A program made the position numbers and the translations under genes. This document shows positions 1 through 11,383 of a stretch of 64,000 nt of DNA, in pieces. Every line of letters starts with the position of its first letter. The stretch's first letter is position 1. Source of the stretch: Allium sativum (lineage: Eukaryota > Streptophyta > Magnoliopsida > Asparagales > Amaryllidaceae); the NCBI GenBank assembly GCA_030737875.1, contig CM060923.1, positions 34,154,501 through 34,218,500 of the forward strand, read 5' to 3'. Under the pieces are notes generated by a model. That model saw only the letters and a program-made list of their open reading frames with translations, ran no database searches and was not told where the DNA came from.

Positions 1-1200
1 ATCAGTGCATAAAACAAACAACGCAATGCTAAATAAAGAATAATGAAGCTATTATAAGACCCAGGTCCCATCACACAATGCAACGCAAGCCGTAGGATAG
101 GGTTTTTACCTTATAATAGCCAAAGAATGCTTGACACGCTAAATTTCATCTTTTGATTTTTAATCAGACTCCAACCGTAAATTAGTAAGAGAACGATTCC
201 TTAAGTATTAACCCCGAAGGTCGAAACCAACATCAGAACAATACCCAGGAAACCACCCATCTTAGCTCGTTTCCAGTTAGTTTCTGATTTTATATACAAT
301 CATAAATATCAATCATAGGCGACATGAGCGTCCCATGCCACTATGTCGCCATATATAGGTATACAATCAAAACCGCAATTGTCACGTATTGGAAGTTGGA
401 TTTCCATCTGTGAACCAAGGCAAAGGGATCGTCCTGTGCTAATTCGAGACTATCTAGCCCGAGCCTCAGGAACAGCCGCAACTGCATCATGGATCGTCAG
501 GGCCGGTCCACACGGAGTGGATTATTATGCCTGAACAATACGTCTCCCCGCCCTATGGGGCGTAAATGAGCCAACAAATCACTCTATCAGCTCCACATAG
601 TCACTGATATATCTGAGGCGCCTCGCAACAACAACAACCACATAAGTCAAACTCGTCAGGGCGTGTAAAACCACTGACGCCACTTCTAGCTAGAAAGAAA
701 CGCATGCCCTCCCTGATGTCCTCTCCCATTTCTGGTCCACTACCGGGGTGTGAGGCTCGCGAATCAACGCTACACAAAGCTATGCCACACAGGCCTTGCT
801 TTGATCATCAACTACAAGACTCTGCTTTTCAACAGAAGCCTTGATCATTTGCATCTTAGCATGCCACATAGGCAAACCACTCCATGCAAGCGATATCCAT
901 CAATCACACAGAATGATATCCAATGTCAGACACACAGTCCATTTACAAGTCTGTTCAGGGTCTGAACGAAACCGGAGGCACCTTATACCTCGCATATCCA
1001 TCGATCTCCAAGTACGTCTGGATGATCACCAACCGATTCCCTCCTCTTGGGTGTACGACCCAATCAAGATCATCAGTAATTATCCAAACGACGTGAAGAC
1101 CTCCGGTCTTCAACCACCGTCTTCATATTCAACTAATCGTCGAATCAGTTATTCAGAATGGGATAAACCCGGTCTTTCTAAATAACTCGCGTATATAAAT
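1..1200 (-). other. LTR block conserved between families E1, E2 and the solo LTR
   Basis: The same order of motifs is recognisable at 46,060-47,170 (solo LTR) and, more diverged, at 20,130-21,190 and 27,270-28,320 (E2). They include the 'ataagacccaggtccc' stretch, an inverted repeat GGCGACAT/ATGTCGCC at 318-325 and 343-350, a 'ctagctagaaagaaacg' motif and a 'ggtgtgaggctcgcgaa' motif. It is GC-richer than the rest of the LTR. No frame stays open across all copies, so it is more likely structured RNA or regulatory DNA than a gene. It lies inside the proposed LTR intron. Confidence 0.6.
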
Positions 1201-1906
1201 AACAAGTGTTACACAAACACAACATACGCCTCATTCCAATTCATCAGTCACTAACCGTAAATTAGTAAGAGAACAATTCCCCAAATATTAACCCCGAAGG
1301 CCGAAACCAACATCAGATCTATACCCAGGAAACCATTCATCTTAGCCAACCTACAGTTAGTTTCTAAATTTCACATTCTTAGGGAAAGGTTCCCATTAAT
1401 TTTATCAAAGATAAATTCTTTTAAATTTAATCTTCCTTTGAATATCACTTCAAACTAGTCGGGGTTAGCGAACCACACCGAAGTAATTATTTATTTAATT
1501 TCCAATCCCAACCTATTTATCCCATGAAGTAAAACTGGTCATACTTCATATCTAACACCACGGTGTTATCGGTAAATTCAATTACCATTTCACGTTCAAA
1601 TCTAATTAAAGATTTAACTACCGCCTAAAGTAAAACTGGTGATACTCCATTCTCGATTTTTTCAATCTAATTAAAGATTCATTAAAACTCCACTTAGTTT
1701 TAATCTTTAACTGGGTTAAAGAATCAGTGTTATTTAAAACACAGTTCATGATAAACCCCAAAATCACATCACATTTCAGTCAGTCCCTAACCGTAAATTA
1801 GCAAGTGAGCAATTCCCTAAGTATTAACCCCGAAGGCTGAGACCAACATCAGATCAATACCCCAGAAACCATTCAACTTAACTAATCTCCAGTTAGTTTC
1901 TGATTT
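170..1906. repeat. Dispersed ~120-bp block, three copies in one LTR
   Basis: A block opening with CCGTAAATTAG and carrying 'ttaaccccgaagg', 'ccaacatcag' and 'ccagttagtttct' occurs at about 170-290, 1,250-1,370 and 1,786-1,906. Further copies lie at 7,408-7,530 and 8,382-8,500 (right LTR; the middle copy was removed by a deletion) and at 47,230-47,350 and 48,965-49,095 (solo LTR). Copies within one LTR are more diverged than matching copies between LTRs, so the duplication predates transposition. Confidence 0.8.
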
Positions 1907-2170
1907 TCTTAACTCCTTTGGGTCTAAGAACAGTATTATTGAAGATACCATTCACGACAACCCAAAATCACATTCCATTAATTATCGGGTTAAAGAACAA
2001 GTGTTATTTAAAACACTGCTCACGATAAACCCAAAAATAATACCAATTAAATTCCAATTAAATATTATTTAACTGGTACACTTCATTAAATCTAAATAAA
2101 AAGATTTAATCTTTTTCTCCACTGGGGTTAAGAACAGTGTTAATGAAGACACCATTCACGACAAACCCAA
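1500..2170. repeat. Tract of consecutive inverted repeats (E1 LTR)
   Basis: Back-to-back hairpins with different arms: TGAAGTA 1,525-1,531 with TACTTCA 1,542-1,548; TAACACC 1,553-1,559 with GGTGTTA 1,562-1,568; GGTAA/TTACC 1,571-1,586; AAATCT/AGATTT 1,598-1,615; TTAAAACT 1,682-1,689 with AGTTTTAA 1,696-1,703. These are followed by four ~46-bp units of the form GGGTTA..AACA..TGTT..TAAACCC near 1,713-1,758, 1,918-1,965, 1,987-2,033 and 2,115-2,167. The right LTR repeats the tract at 8,100-8,770. Confidence 0.8.
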
Positions 2171-3839
2171 ATCCCATTTGATATTAAATACAAGGCTCTG
2201 AATAGAAAATATATCGGCTTATATTCAATATCGAATTCTATGACCAACAAATATCATATTGGAAATAACGATATAAATATGTCTTTCAAATTTCCATAAC
2301 AATATCTATATAATCCCGAAATCCAACATCGAAATATTCCAAAGACGATTTCGATTCAAATCCATTCCAATTCAATTATTGGAAATTTTGGTTATTATCA
2401 AAACCATTTCAAATCCAATTTATTTATTTTAAAAATAAACAAATTATTATTCTAGTTCAAAACTAGTTCATTTCGATAAAAATCTACTTTTATCTTTTCA
2501 AATATGGAGTTTTTCATCCCAGTTCTTCCCAAATCATTTCTTACGATTTTACACAAATTATTACTATTTTTAATAATTTTATCAAGGCCCTTACAGTCGA
2601 TTTCTATCAACGGCCATCGAACTGCACTTACAACGACCTTTTCCAAATTTGATTTGGACATAATTCCAAATCCAACCGTTAGATTTCAAATCTCTAATAT
2701 TCTTTAGAAAGCTCTTTTCGATACGAACCCAACGGTTCCAGTTTTAGGAGAATCCGAAGGTCGGATCTCCCGTAATATCCATTCGAAGTCAATGGTCGAA
2801 ATTCGCGAACTGTCGCGGCGCGACGCGTTCTATTCAGGCCATTTAATATATAATATATATATTATATATATTTCGTCGATTTCCTTTCAAAACGTATTTT
2901 ATAAATCGTTTATATTCGTTTTCAAAACGATTTCAATTCAATTTCAATCTACTTCGAATTTCAATTCATTTCAATTTAATTCGAATTTCAAATCTATTCA
3001 ATTTAATTCGAATTTCAAAATCACTTTCAATATTCATTGAAAAATGAATAAAATCGATATAAATATCGTTCACGTCAAAATGGCGTCAATCTAATCAACA
3101 CGGCTTTTATTCAACATATGAATATTTTATTCAACACATGAATATTTATTATATTCAACACATGAATTTATATTTCTTATTTTCCAAATTGGAATGAGGC
3201 CCAATCAATTACCATATAATGTTAATTATATGGTTTCCATACAGCACATGTACATAACAACAACGATAAATAATCAACCATCATCCAGAGTGCACCACAC
3301 AACTGCATAAGCATTAAATATAAATAATTAACGCTTACACAGTCTGTCAACCCATCGATTGACATACAACTAAACAATCGGGATTAGTGTACGTCAAATA
3401 TCATCCCAATACCCGTATGGGGTTTCAAATCAACAAACACACATTTTATTTGTGCAGCTGGGCGATGTGTAAAATTTATCGTCCCAATCAATATCAGTCA
3501 AATCAGTGTATATAAACAAATCATCCGATTTGTTTATAATATTTATTTTATATACACGTTAAAAATCATATTTTTAACTATAAAATGATTTATTTCATTC
3601 CCCATCACACAATCAAATTTCACTACACAACAATCAAACAAACAAGCCATCCATGGTCTGTGGACGACGTGTGTCGGGTGTTACTAAACACCGTCTGCAT
3701 CCTAGTATATATTTCAAACTAGAAATAAAAATAAAAGTGTGGAGTTCTCACCGACTAGCTAAACCAAACGCCACGACTCTTCTTATGTAGAAATCTTCGT
3801 CGTGCTCGCCTTTTTTCAATTTCGTTGCCCGTAGCCACT

Positions 3840-4320
3840 ACATATATAAAAATCACATTTTTATATTCTTACTATATAGATAAAAATTCTATTTTTATAA
3901 CGGTGTTCATATAATAAAGATTATATTTTTATCACACTATTCTCTATATAAAAATTATATTTTTATATCGCTCTTCTTCAAATAAAGAATATATTTTTAT
4001 AACGCTCCTTCCTATATAAAAATTATATTTTTATATCTACTTCTAATATAAAGATCGAATTTTTATATCATCGCTATAAAAAATCCCCTTTTTATTTCAA
4101 CATATATATAATAAAAATCAGATTTTTATTTCGCTACATCTATAAAAATTATATTTTTATACTCTACATCATATGAAAATTATATTTTCGATTCACTACA
4201 TATATAAAAATTGTATTTTTATATTCTCTGTTTCATAAAAATCATATCTTTAATCTCTACATATAATAAAAACTATATTTTTATCTTACTACTTGAATAA
4301 AAATTATATTTTCAAACTTA
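3840..4320. repeat. AT-rich hairpin array (E1 left LTR)
   Basis: About a dozen units of 35-45 bp, each with a near-palindrome of the type TATAAAAAT-n-ATTTTTATA, separated by unrelated short spacers. It lies immediately downstream (element sense) of the leader exon. The matching array in the right LTR is at 10,425-10,905. Confidence 0.85.
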
Positions 4321-4382
4321 TAAAGTTAATTACATTGAAAATAAACAAAAACAAATAAATAAAAACAAATCAAAACACTTAC

Positions 4383-4793
4383 AGCGAAGGGTTTGAGAGG
4401 GGGGCTGTTGGCGGTCGAGTATGGAGGGCAGACGGCGCAGGCGAACTCCGGCGCTGGTGGGTCCCTCAGGTGGCAGCGTTGGTCTCGATTGAGGGTTTGG
4501 CTCGGTTTTTGAGAGGGAGGGGGTGGCACAGCGTCGCGGGTGGCCAAGGGAGTGTCGGCAGGTTGCTAGCGGTCGTGGGTGGTCGATCTTGGCCAGCGGC
4601 GGCGGGTCAGAGGGCTGGGGCTCGCGAGTTCGCGAAGGAGGGAGAAAGGATGTAGAAGGAGGATCGGGAAGAGGGGGAGGGAGCTCTGGTGTGGCGGCGC
4701 GCCTAGGGAGGAGCCGACGACAGGCGTCGACGGGGAGGGTAGGTATTCAGCGAGGTTTTTTTATTTTTTATTTTGTTTGACTGAATAAAGGAA
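4383..4793 (-). other. Predicted leader exon 1 of the E1 LTR transcript
   Basis: A GC-rich island in an AT-rich LTR. It begins about 30 nt downstream of a TATA box, opens with a CT-rich leader and ends at a consensus 5' splice site (CGCT|GTAAGTG, intron starting at 4,382). The minus frames are proline/serine/arginine-rich through composition, not family resemblance. The same unit lies at 10,948-11,345. A second possible donor (GTCG|GTGAGAACTC) lies at 3,738-3,747. It could instead be a captured host-gene fragment. Transcription and splicing are inferred only. Confidence 0.5.
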
Positions 4794-4819
4794 GAGAGAG
4801 AAGAGGGAAGGAAGTGAGT

Positions 4820-4830
4820 GGATTATATAG
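4820..4830 (-). promoter_or_regulatory. TATA box of E1 left LTR
   Basis: Minus strand CTATATAATCC, followed by a CT-rich stretch typical of plant core promoters. It marks the U3/R boundary near 4,795. Confidence 0.6.
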
Positions 4831-4869
4831 TTTATAATATTTAATTAATTCTAAAAAGCAACTTTTTAT

Positions 4870-5721
4870 TTCGAACTCAAAACGAGACCCACCGCCTGTC
4901 ATCCCCAGCTAATTACCCCCATTCCGAACACAATGGGATATGTATCGCAAGCTGATTCGATCGTTTCGATCAGTTTTCGTCAAATTTAAAATATAATTCT
5001 ATATATTGATTTTGAACGCGCATTTCAATTTACCGGGGCCACGTATGAACTCTAAAAATTCCCCAAAAATATTTTCTAGCTTCGTATCGACGATACGTTC
5101 CTAACAAAACAAATTTCGTCTAATTTTGAGACCGTTTGAAAAATGACCATTTTCCAGTCGATTAAAATCAACTGAAACTGTCAAAACACGTTTTCCTTTG
5201 CCATGCTCATATATTGATTCAGAAAATTACGAATTTTGGAATCTAGCAATAACTAGGCATCCCGGATCCAACAAAAGTGGTTTCGTCAAAAACCGAGGTC
5301 ATTTGCAAAATTTTCATTTTTAAGGGCCAGAATTCCATAGCGACTATTCTGAATTTTCAACTGGACATAACTTTTGATTCCCGCTATGAAATTTCAGTTT
5401 TTCGAATTCGTTGGCAAGATATTCTCAATTAGATTCAAATATTTTTGGTTTCGCCAAAATACGTTTTATTTTGCACCCGGTACGTTCATTTGAATTTTGA
5501 AATCGAATTTTCGAACTACCGCGCCATTTCCAATTCCTTTTATAATTATAAATAAATATTTATACTCTAACGACGACGTATATAAATATATACGTCCTAT
5601 TTCTATTCAAAATAAATTTCTCGTCGATATTATTTAAAATAATTCATTTTAAATATTCAAAATTCACTAAAATTGCCAAAATAAAAATTTTAAATTTGCT
5701 CAGAATTTCCGGGTTGTTACA
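4870..5721 (-). promoter_or_regulatory. U3 region of E1 left LTR
   Basis: This is the LTR-terminal segment up to GTTACA. It contains a hairpin CGTATCG-A-CGATACG at 5,083-5,097. Conserved motifs recur in the solo LTR (49,970-50,798), in C (51,960-52,808) and, inverted, in D (56,890-57,000). Strong conservation across families fits promoter/enhancer and integrase-recognition sequence. Confidence 0.55.
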
Positions 5722-5722
5722 A

Positions 5723-5734
5723 TATCCCCCACTT
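5723..5734 (-). promoter_or_regulatory. Polypurine tract of E1
   Basis: The minus strand reads AAGTGGGGGATA directly next to the LTR end. It is the plus-strand DNA primer of reverse transcription in Ty3/gypsy elements. Confidence 0.85.
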
Positions 5735-6632
5735 AAAACTTTTCGTCTCCGAAAAGGAACGAAGCCGAAAGTTGTTTAACTAATCAACTCAACTTTCATT
5801 ATTTTCATTACGGCTTAAGTTCTTCAACTTTTCAGTTTCTAAGAACCTTTCAAAATTTTCAAAAATTTGGCTAACACCTTAAATTTTCGAAAAATTTCGC
5901 CATAACCTCCCCTGCACCGGGGACTTCGGGATATTTCATATAGCCTCCCATGGCCTTCTTCAATCTAAAAGAAAAAGAAAAAGCCAAGCGGGTAGCCAAT
6001 CGGCTCATAAAATCATTCAAACCCAAAGAAATACAATAAATATGTACCTATTTGTCGGGCAAACAATTTTATTCATCTTCTCTAGCCTCCTTGCTACGAC
6101 CTGTTCAATGTAAGTACATGTATATGCAAGAAAATGCGACTAATTTTCAATACAATTCACTGTTTAGTTCAATCTGGCTAACGGTTCAACATTCAATTAA
6201 TCGAACAATAATCAAACAACACAACCATCAATCAATTAGTTGATTAGCTTTTCAAATTCATAATTTTGATACATAGTCAAAAATCAGATTTTTGATGCCA
6301 AATCACAACAATAAGCCCTATCTAATTTTGGTTCTCACACCAGTCAATAGGAAATATATAGAAATCCCACTTTCGAAACTCGAACATGAATACTGATGAT
6401 GCGATCGCTATAGCGATCATCAGAACCATCTTTGGGCGACTAGAGTGTGATTCTATATCTATCCAGTATATTAAAACTTCGAATATACGTTTGCAGGGCA
6501 TATATGCAAAATCTTTATATATATCGGATTGTCCACATTCAATATAAATAAATAATCAAAATACGAATAATTGATTTAAATTTTCAAAACAAAAATTGTT
6601 TTCATTTTATTTTCAAAACACTACTCTTCACA

Positions 6633-6697
6633 CTCGTTCTAGGATACTACTGATCCTATCTCTAACGAGTCATTCCCTTTGGATATTACTAATCCAA
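6633..6697 (-). other. Post-PBS stem-loops of E1 (two)
   Basis: First stem: outer arms CTCGTT 6,633-6,638 with AACGAG 6,664-6,669, inner arms AGGAT 6,641-6,645 with ATCCT 6,653-6,657. Second stem: TTGGAT 6,679-6,684 with ATCCAA 6,692-6,697. Homologous stems with changed but still paired bases lie after the PBS of E2 and D. A packaging or dimerisation role is inferred. Confidence 0.65.
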
Positions 6698-6760
6698 TCT
6701 CTGATGAATTCTTTCGTATGGTTCTAATGTGTCTTGTTCTCCGAGCTCTGTAAACCAAAG

Positions 6761-6772
6761 CTCTGATACCAA
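6761..6772 (-). promoter_or_regulatory. Primer-binding site of E1 (tRNA-iMet)
   Basis: The minus strand reads TGGTATCAGAGC, complementary to the 3' end of initiator tRNA-Met, one base from the LTR end at 6,774. Confidence 0.9.
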
Positions 6773-7144
6773 CTGAGATAACCCGTAACTTCCCCAGTAA
6801 GGAAAGCTCGGATACTTTGAGAACTAAACACAAAAGAGCGCAGACAGATGTACATTTCATTGTTAATTACAACAATTCATCAGATTACAAGAATATACAG
6901 AGTATGAATGAATAAAATACATTCGATAAATATCAGAGATTACAATAAATTACATAGCAGCGGAAAATATAATACAAAACACAACTAGAAGTAATACACG
7001 GATACAGAGCTTTCTGGATATCATTCCAGCTGTAAACCAGGTTCCTGTGAATATAAATCTGCAAAACCAAAACTACTAGCTGTCCGTGTCAAAATAGGGG
7101 CACCCAGAGTTTAGGTTAAAACAATAAACTCCAGGTCAGTCATG

Positions 7145-7165
7145 TGACTGGTGTGAGAACTAAAA
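7145..7165 (-). other. Predicted 3' splice site, E1 right LTR
   Basis: The minus strand reads TTTTAGTTCTCACACCAG before TCACATGACTGACC. The same acceptor-like motif is kept in the solo LTR (45,930), E2 (19,988 and 27,122) and, on the plus strand, D (60,097). The GTTCTCAC part is the reverse complement of the GTGAGAAC donor at 10,323-10,330. Confidence 0.45.
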
Positions 7166-8099
7166 CAGTTATTAATCTTTATTTTAAAGTTAGGTAAATC
7201 AAGGGACCACGCCGTATAACACGGAACGAGTTTCCTCCCAAGAACATCAGTGCATAAAACAAACAACGCAATGCTAAATAAAGAATAATGAAGCTATTAT
7301 AAGACCCAGGTCCCATCACACAATGCAACGCAAGCCGTAGGATAGGGTTTTTACCTTATAATAGCCAAAGAATGCTTGACACGCTAAATTTCATCTTTTG
7401 ATTCTTAATCAGACTCCAACCGTAAATTAGTAAGAGAACGATTCCCTAAGTATTAACCCCGAAGGTCGAAACCAACATCAGACCAATACCCAGGAAACCA
7501 CCCATCTTAGCTCGTTTCCAGTTAGTTTCTGATTTTATATACAATCATAAATATCAATCATAGGCGACATGAGCGTCCCATGCCACTATGTCGCCATATA
7601 TAGGTATACAATCAAAACCGCAATTGTCACGTATTGGAAGTTGGATTTCCATCTGTGAACCAAGGCAAAGGGATCGTCCTGTGCTAATTCGAGACTGTCT
7701 AGCCCGAGCCTCAGGAACAGCCGCAACTGCACCATGGATCGTCAGGGCCGGTCCACACGGAGTGGATTATTATGCCTGAACAATACGTCTCCCCGCCCTA
7801 TGGGGCGTAAATGAGCCAACAAATCACTCTATCAGCTCCACATAGTCACCGATATATCTGAGGCGCCTCGCAACACCAACAACCACATAAGTCAAACTCG
7901 TCAGGGCGTGTAAAACCACTGACGCCACTTCTAGCTAGAAAGAAACGCATGCCCTCCCTGATGTCCTCTCCCATTTCTGGTTCCCATTAATTTTATCAAA
8001 GATAAATTTCTTTTAAATTTAATCTTCCTTTGAATGTCACTTCAAACTAGTCGGGATTAGCGAACCACACCGAAGTAATTATTTATTTTATTTCCCAAT

Positions 8100-8770
8100 C
8101 CCAACTTATTTATCCCATGAAGTAAAATTGGTCATACTTCATATCTAACACCACGGTGTTATCGGTAAATTCAATTACCATTTCACGTTTAAATCTAATT
8201 AAAGATTTAACTACTGCCTGGAGTAAAACTGGTGATACTCCATTCTCGATCTTTTCAATCTAATTAAAGATTCATTAAAACTCCACTTAGTTTTAATATT
8301 TAACTGGGTTAAAGAATCGGTGTTATTTAAAACACGATTCACGATAAACCCCAAAATCACATCACATTTCAATCAGTCCCTAACCGTAAATTAGCAAGTG
8401 AGCAATTCCTTAAGTGTTAACCCCGAAGGCCGAAACCAACATCAGATCAATACCCCAGAAACCATTAACTTAACTAATCTCCAGTTAGTTTCTGATTTTC
8501 TTAACTCCTTTGGGTCTAAGAACAGTATTATTGAAGATATCGTTCACGACAACCCAAAATCACATTCCATTAATTATCGGGTTAAAGAACAAGTGTTATT
8601 TAAAACACTGTTCATGATAAACCCAAAAATCAATACCAATTCAATTCCAATTAAATATTATTTAATTGGCACACTTCATTAAATCTAAATAAAAAGATTT
8701 AATCTTTTTCTCCACTGGGGTTAAGAACAGTGTTAATGAAGACACCATTCACGACAAACCCAAATCCCAT
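8100..8770. repeat. Tract of consecutive inverted repeats (E1 right LTR)
   Basis: Counterpart of 1,500-2,170. Here one pair is complete where the left copy is broken: GGAGTA...TACTCC near 8,219-8,241. Confidence 0.75.
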
Positions 8771-10424
8771 TTGATATTAAATACAAGGCACTGAATAGAA
8801 AATATATCGGCTTATATTCAAATATCGTATTGGAAATAACGATATAAATATATCTTTCAAATTTCCATAACAATATCTGTATAATCCCGAAATCCAACAT
8901 CGAAATATTCCAAAGACGATTTCGATTTAAATCCATTCCAATTCAATTATTGGAAATTTTGGTTATTATCAAAACCATTTCAAATCCAGTTTATTTATTT
9001 TAAAAATAAACAAATTATTATTCTAGTTCAAAACTAGTTCATTTCGATAAAAATCTACTTTTATCTTTTCAAATATGGAGTTTTTCATCCCAGTTCTTCC
9101 CAAATCATTTCTTATGATTTTACACAAATTATTACTATTTTTAATAATTTTATCAAGGCCCGTACAGTCGATTTCCATCAACGGCCATCGAACTGCACTT
9201 ACAGCGACCTTTTCCAAATTTGATTTGGACATAATTCCAAATCCAACCGTTAGATTTCAAATCTCTAATATTCGTTAGAAAGCTCTTTTCGATACGAAAC
9301 CAACAGTTCTGGTTTTAGGAGAATCGGACGGTCGGATCTCCCGTAATATCCATTCGAAGTCAATGGTCGAAATTTGCGAACTACGGCCGCGCGACGCGTT
9401 CTATTCATACCATTTAATATATATAATATATATATTATATATATTACGTCGATTTCATTTCAAAACATATTTTATAAATCGTTTAAATTCGTTTTCAAAA
9501 CGATTTCAATTCAATTTCAATCTACTTCGAATTTCAATTCATTTCAATTTAATTCGAATTTCAAATCAATTCAATTTAATTCGAATTTAAAAATCACTTT
9601 CAATATTCATTGAAAAATGAATAAAATCGATATAAATATCGTTTACGTCAAAATGGCGTCAATCTAATCAACACGGCTTTTATTCAACACATGAATATTT
9701 TATTTTATTCAACACATGAATATTTATTCTATTCAACACATGAATTTATATTTCTTATTTTCCAAATTGGAATGAGGCCCAATCAATTACCATATAATGT
9801 TAATTATATGGTTTCCGTACAGCATATGTACATAACAGCAACGATAAATAATCAACCATCATCCAGAGTGCACCACACAACTGCATAAGCATTAAATATT
9901 AATAATTAACGCTTACAAAGTCTTTCAACCCATCGATTGACATACAACTAAACAATCGGGATTAGTGTACGTCAAATATCATCCCAATACCCGTGTGGGG
10001 TTTCAAATCAACAAACACACATTTTATTTGTGCAGTTGGGCGATGTGTAAAATTTATCGTCCCAATCAATATCAGTCAAATCAGTGTATATAAACAAATC
10101 GTCCGATTTGTTTATAAATATTTATTTTATATACACGTTAAAAATCATATTTTTAACTATAAAATATTTTATTTCATTCACCATCACACAATCAAATTTC
10201 ACTACACAGCAATCAAACAAACAAGCCATCCATGGTCTGTGGACGACGGGTGTCGGGTGTTACTAAACACCATCTGCATCCTAGTATATATTTCAAACTA
10301 GAAATAAAAATAAAAGTGAGGAGTTCTCACCGACTAGCTAAACCAAACGCCACGACTCTTCTTATGTAGAAATCTTCGTCGTGCTCGCCTTTTTTCAATT
10401 TCGTTGCCCGTAGCCACTACATAT

Positions 10425-10905
10425 ATAAAAATCACATTTTTATATTCTTACTATATAGATAAAAATTCTATTTTTATAACGTTGTTCATATAATAAAGAT
10501 TATATTTTTATCACACTATTCTCTATATAAAAATTATATTTTTATATTGCTCTTCTTCCAATAAAGAATATATTTTTATAACGCTCCTTCCTATATAAAA
10601 ATTATATTTTTATATCTACTTCTAATATAAAGATCGAATTTTTATATCATCGCTATAAAAAATCCCATTTTTATTTCAACATATATATAATAAAAATCAG
10701 ATTTTTATTTCGCTACATCTATAAAAATTATATTTTTATACTCTACATCATATAAAAATTATATTTGCGATTCACTACATATATAAAAATCGTATTTTTA
10801 TATTCTCTATTTCATAAAAATCATAACTTTAATCTCTACATATAATAAAAATTATAATTTTATCTTACTACTTGAATAAAAATTATATTTTCAAACTTAT
10901 AAAGT
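10425..10905. repeat. AT-rich hairpin array (E1 right LTR)
   Basis: Same array as 3,840-4,320, unit for unit, with scattered substitutions. Confidence 0.85.
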
Positions 10906-10947
10906 TAATTACATAGAAAATAAACAAAAACAAATCAAAACACTTAC

Positions 10948-11345
10948 AGCGAAGGGTTTGAGAGGGGGGCTGTTGGCGGTCGAGTATGGAGGGGAGACGG
11001 CGCAGGCAAACTCCGGCGCTGGTGGGTCCCTCAGGTGGCAGCGGCGGTCTCGATTGAGGGTTTGGCTCGGTTTTTGAGAGGGAGGGGGTGGCACAGCGTC
11101 GCGGTTGGCCAGGGGAGTGTCGACAGGTTGCTGGCGGTCGTGGGTGGTCGATCTTGGCCAGCGGCGGCGGGTCAGAGGGCTTTTGGGGCTGGGGCTCGCA
11201 AAGGAGGGAGAAAGGACGTAGAAGGAGGAGGATCGGGAAGAGGGGGAGGGGGCTCCGGTGTGGCGGCGCACCTTGGGAGGGGCCGACGACAGGCGTCGAC
11301 GGGGAGGGTAGGGATTCAACGAGTTTTTTTTGACTGAATAAAGGA
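10948..11345 (-). other. Predicted leader exon 1, E1 right LTR
   Basis: Counterpart of 4,383-4,793 with the same TATA spacing and the same GTAAGT donor (intron from 10,947). A 172-codon minus frame crosses it (10,883-11,401), but it runs through the TATA box and the splice donor and differs by frameshifting indels from the left LTR, so it is not a gene. Confidence 0.5.
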
Positions 11346-11372
11346 AGAGAGAGAAGAGGGAAGGAAGTGAGT

Positions 11373-11383
11373 GGATTATATAG
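11373..11383 (-). promoter_or_regulatory. TATA box of E1 right LTR
   Basis: Minus strand CTATATAATCC, identical to 4,820-4,830. As the 5' LTR copy it would drive the element's RNA. Confidence 0.6.

Larger units (their letters stand above)
1..5721 (-). repeat. E1 3' LTR (left copy, truncated by window edge)
   Basis: Matches 7,246-12,280 with roughly 1-3% differences by eye plus several indels. In element sense (minus) it holds U3 (about 5,721 to 4,830), a TATA box, a GC-rich leader exon, an AT hairpin array, a tract of longer hairpins and a conserved block toward 1. It keeps 736-1,389, which the other LTR has lost. Short open frames here are not conserved as proteins. Confidence 0.92.
5722..6773 (-). 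other. E1 internal domain, non-coding
   Basis: Only 1,052 bp separate the LTRs. No reading frame resembles gag or pol. It holds the PPT, AT-rich filler, an interrupted palindrome around GCGATCGC and AGCGATC at 6,393-6,423, two post-PBS stem-loops and the PBS. Confidence 0.85.

Noticed and set aside
841..1185. Plus-strand frame in E1 similar to 46,874-47,146 in the solo LTR, including a 3-bp indel that keeps frame
   Set aside because: By eye about half of the substitutions change the amino acid, the frame is antisense to the element, and it is not kept in E2 (20,934-21,179) or usable in the E1 right LTR.
2792..3040. Frames rich in S, F, N, Q (also at 9,363-9,613 and 48,448-48,678)
   Set aside because: Low-complexity 'aattcaatttcaa' sequence open by chance.
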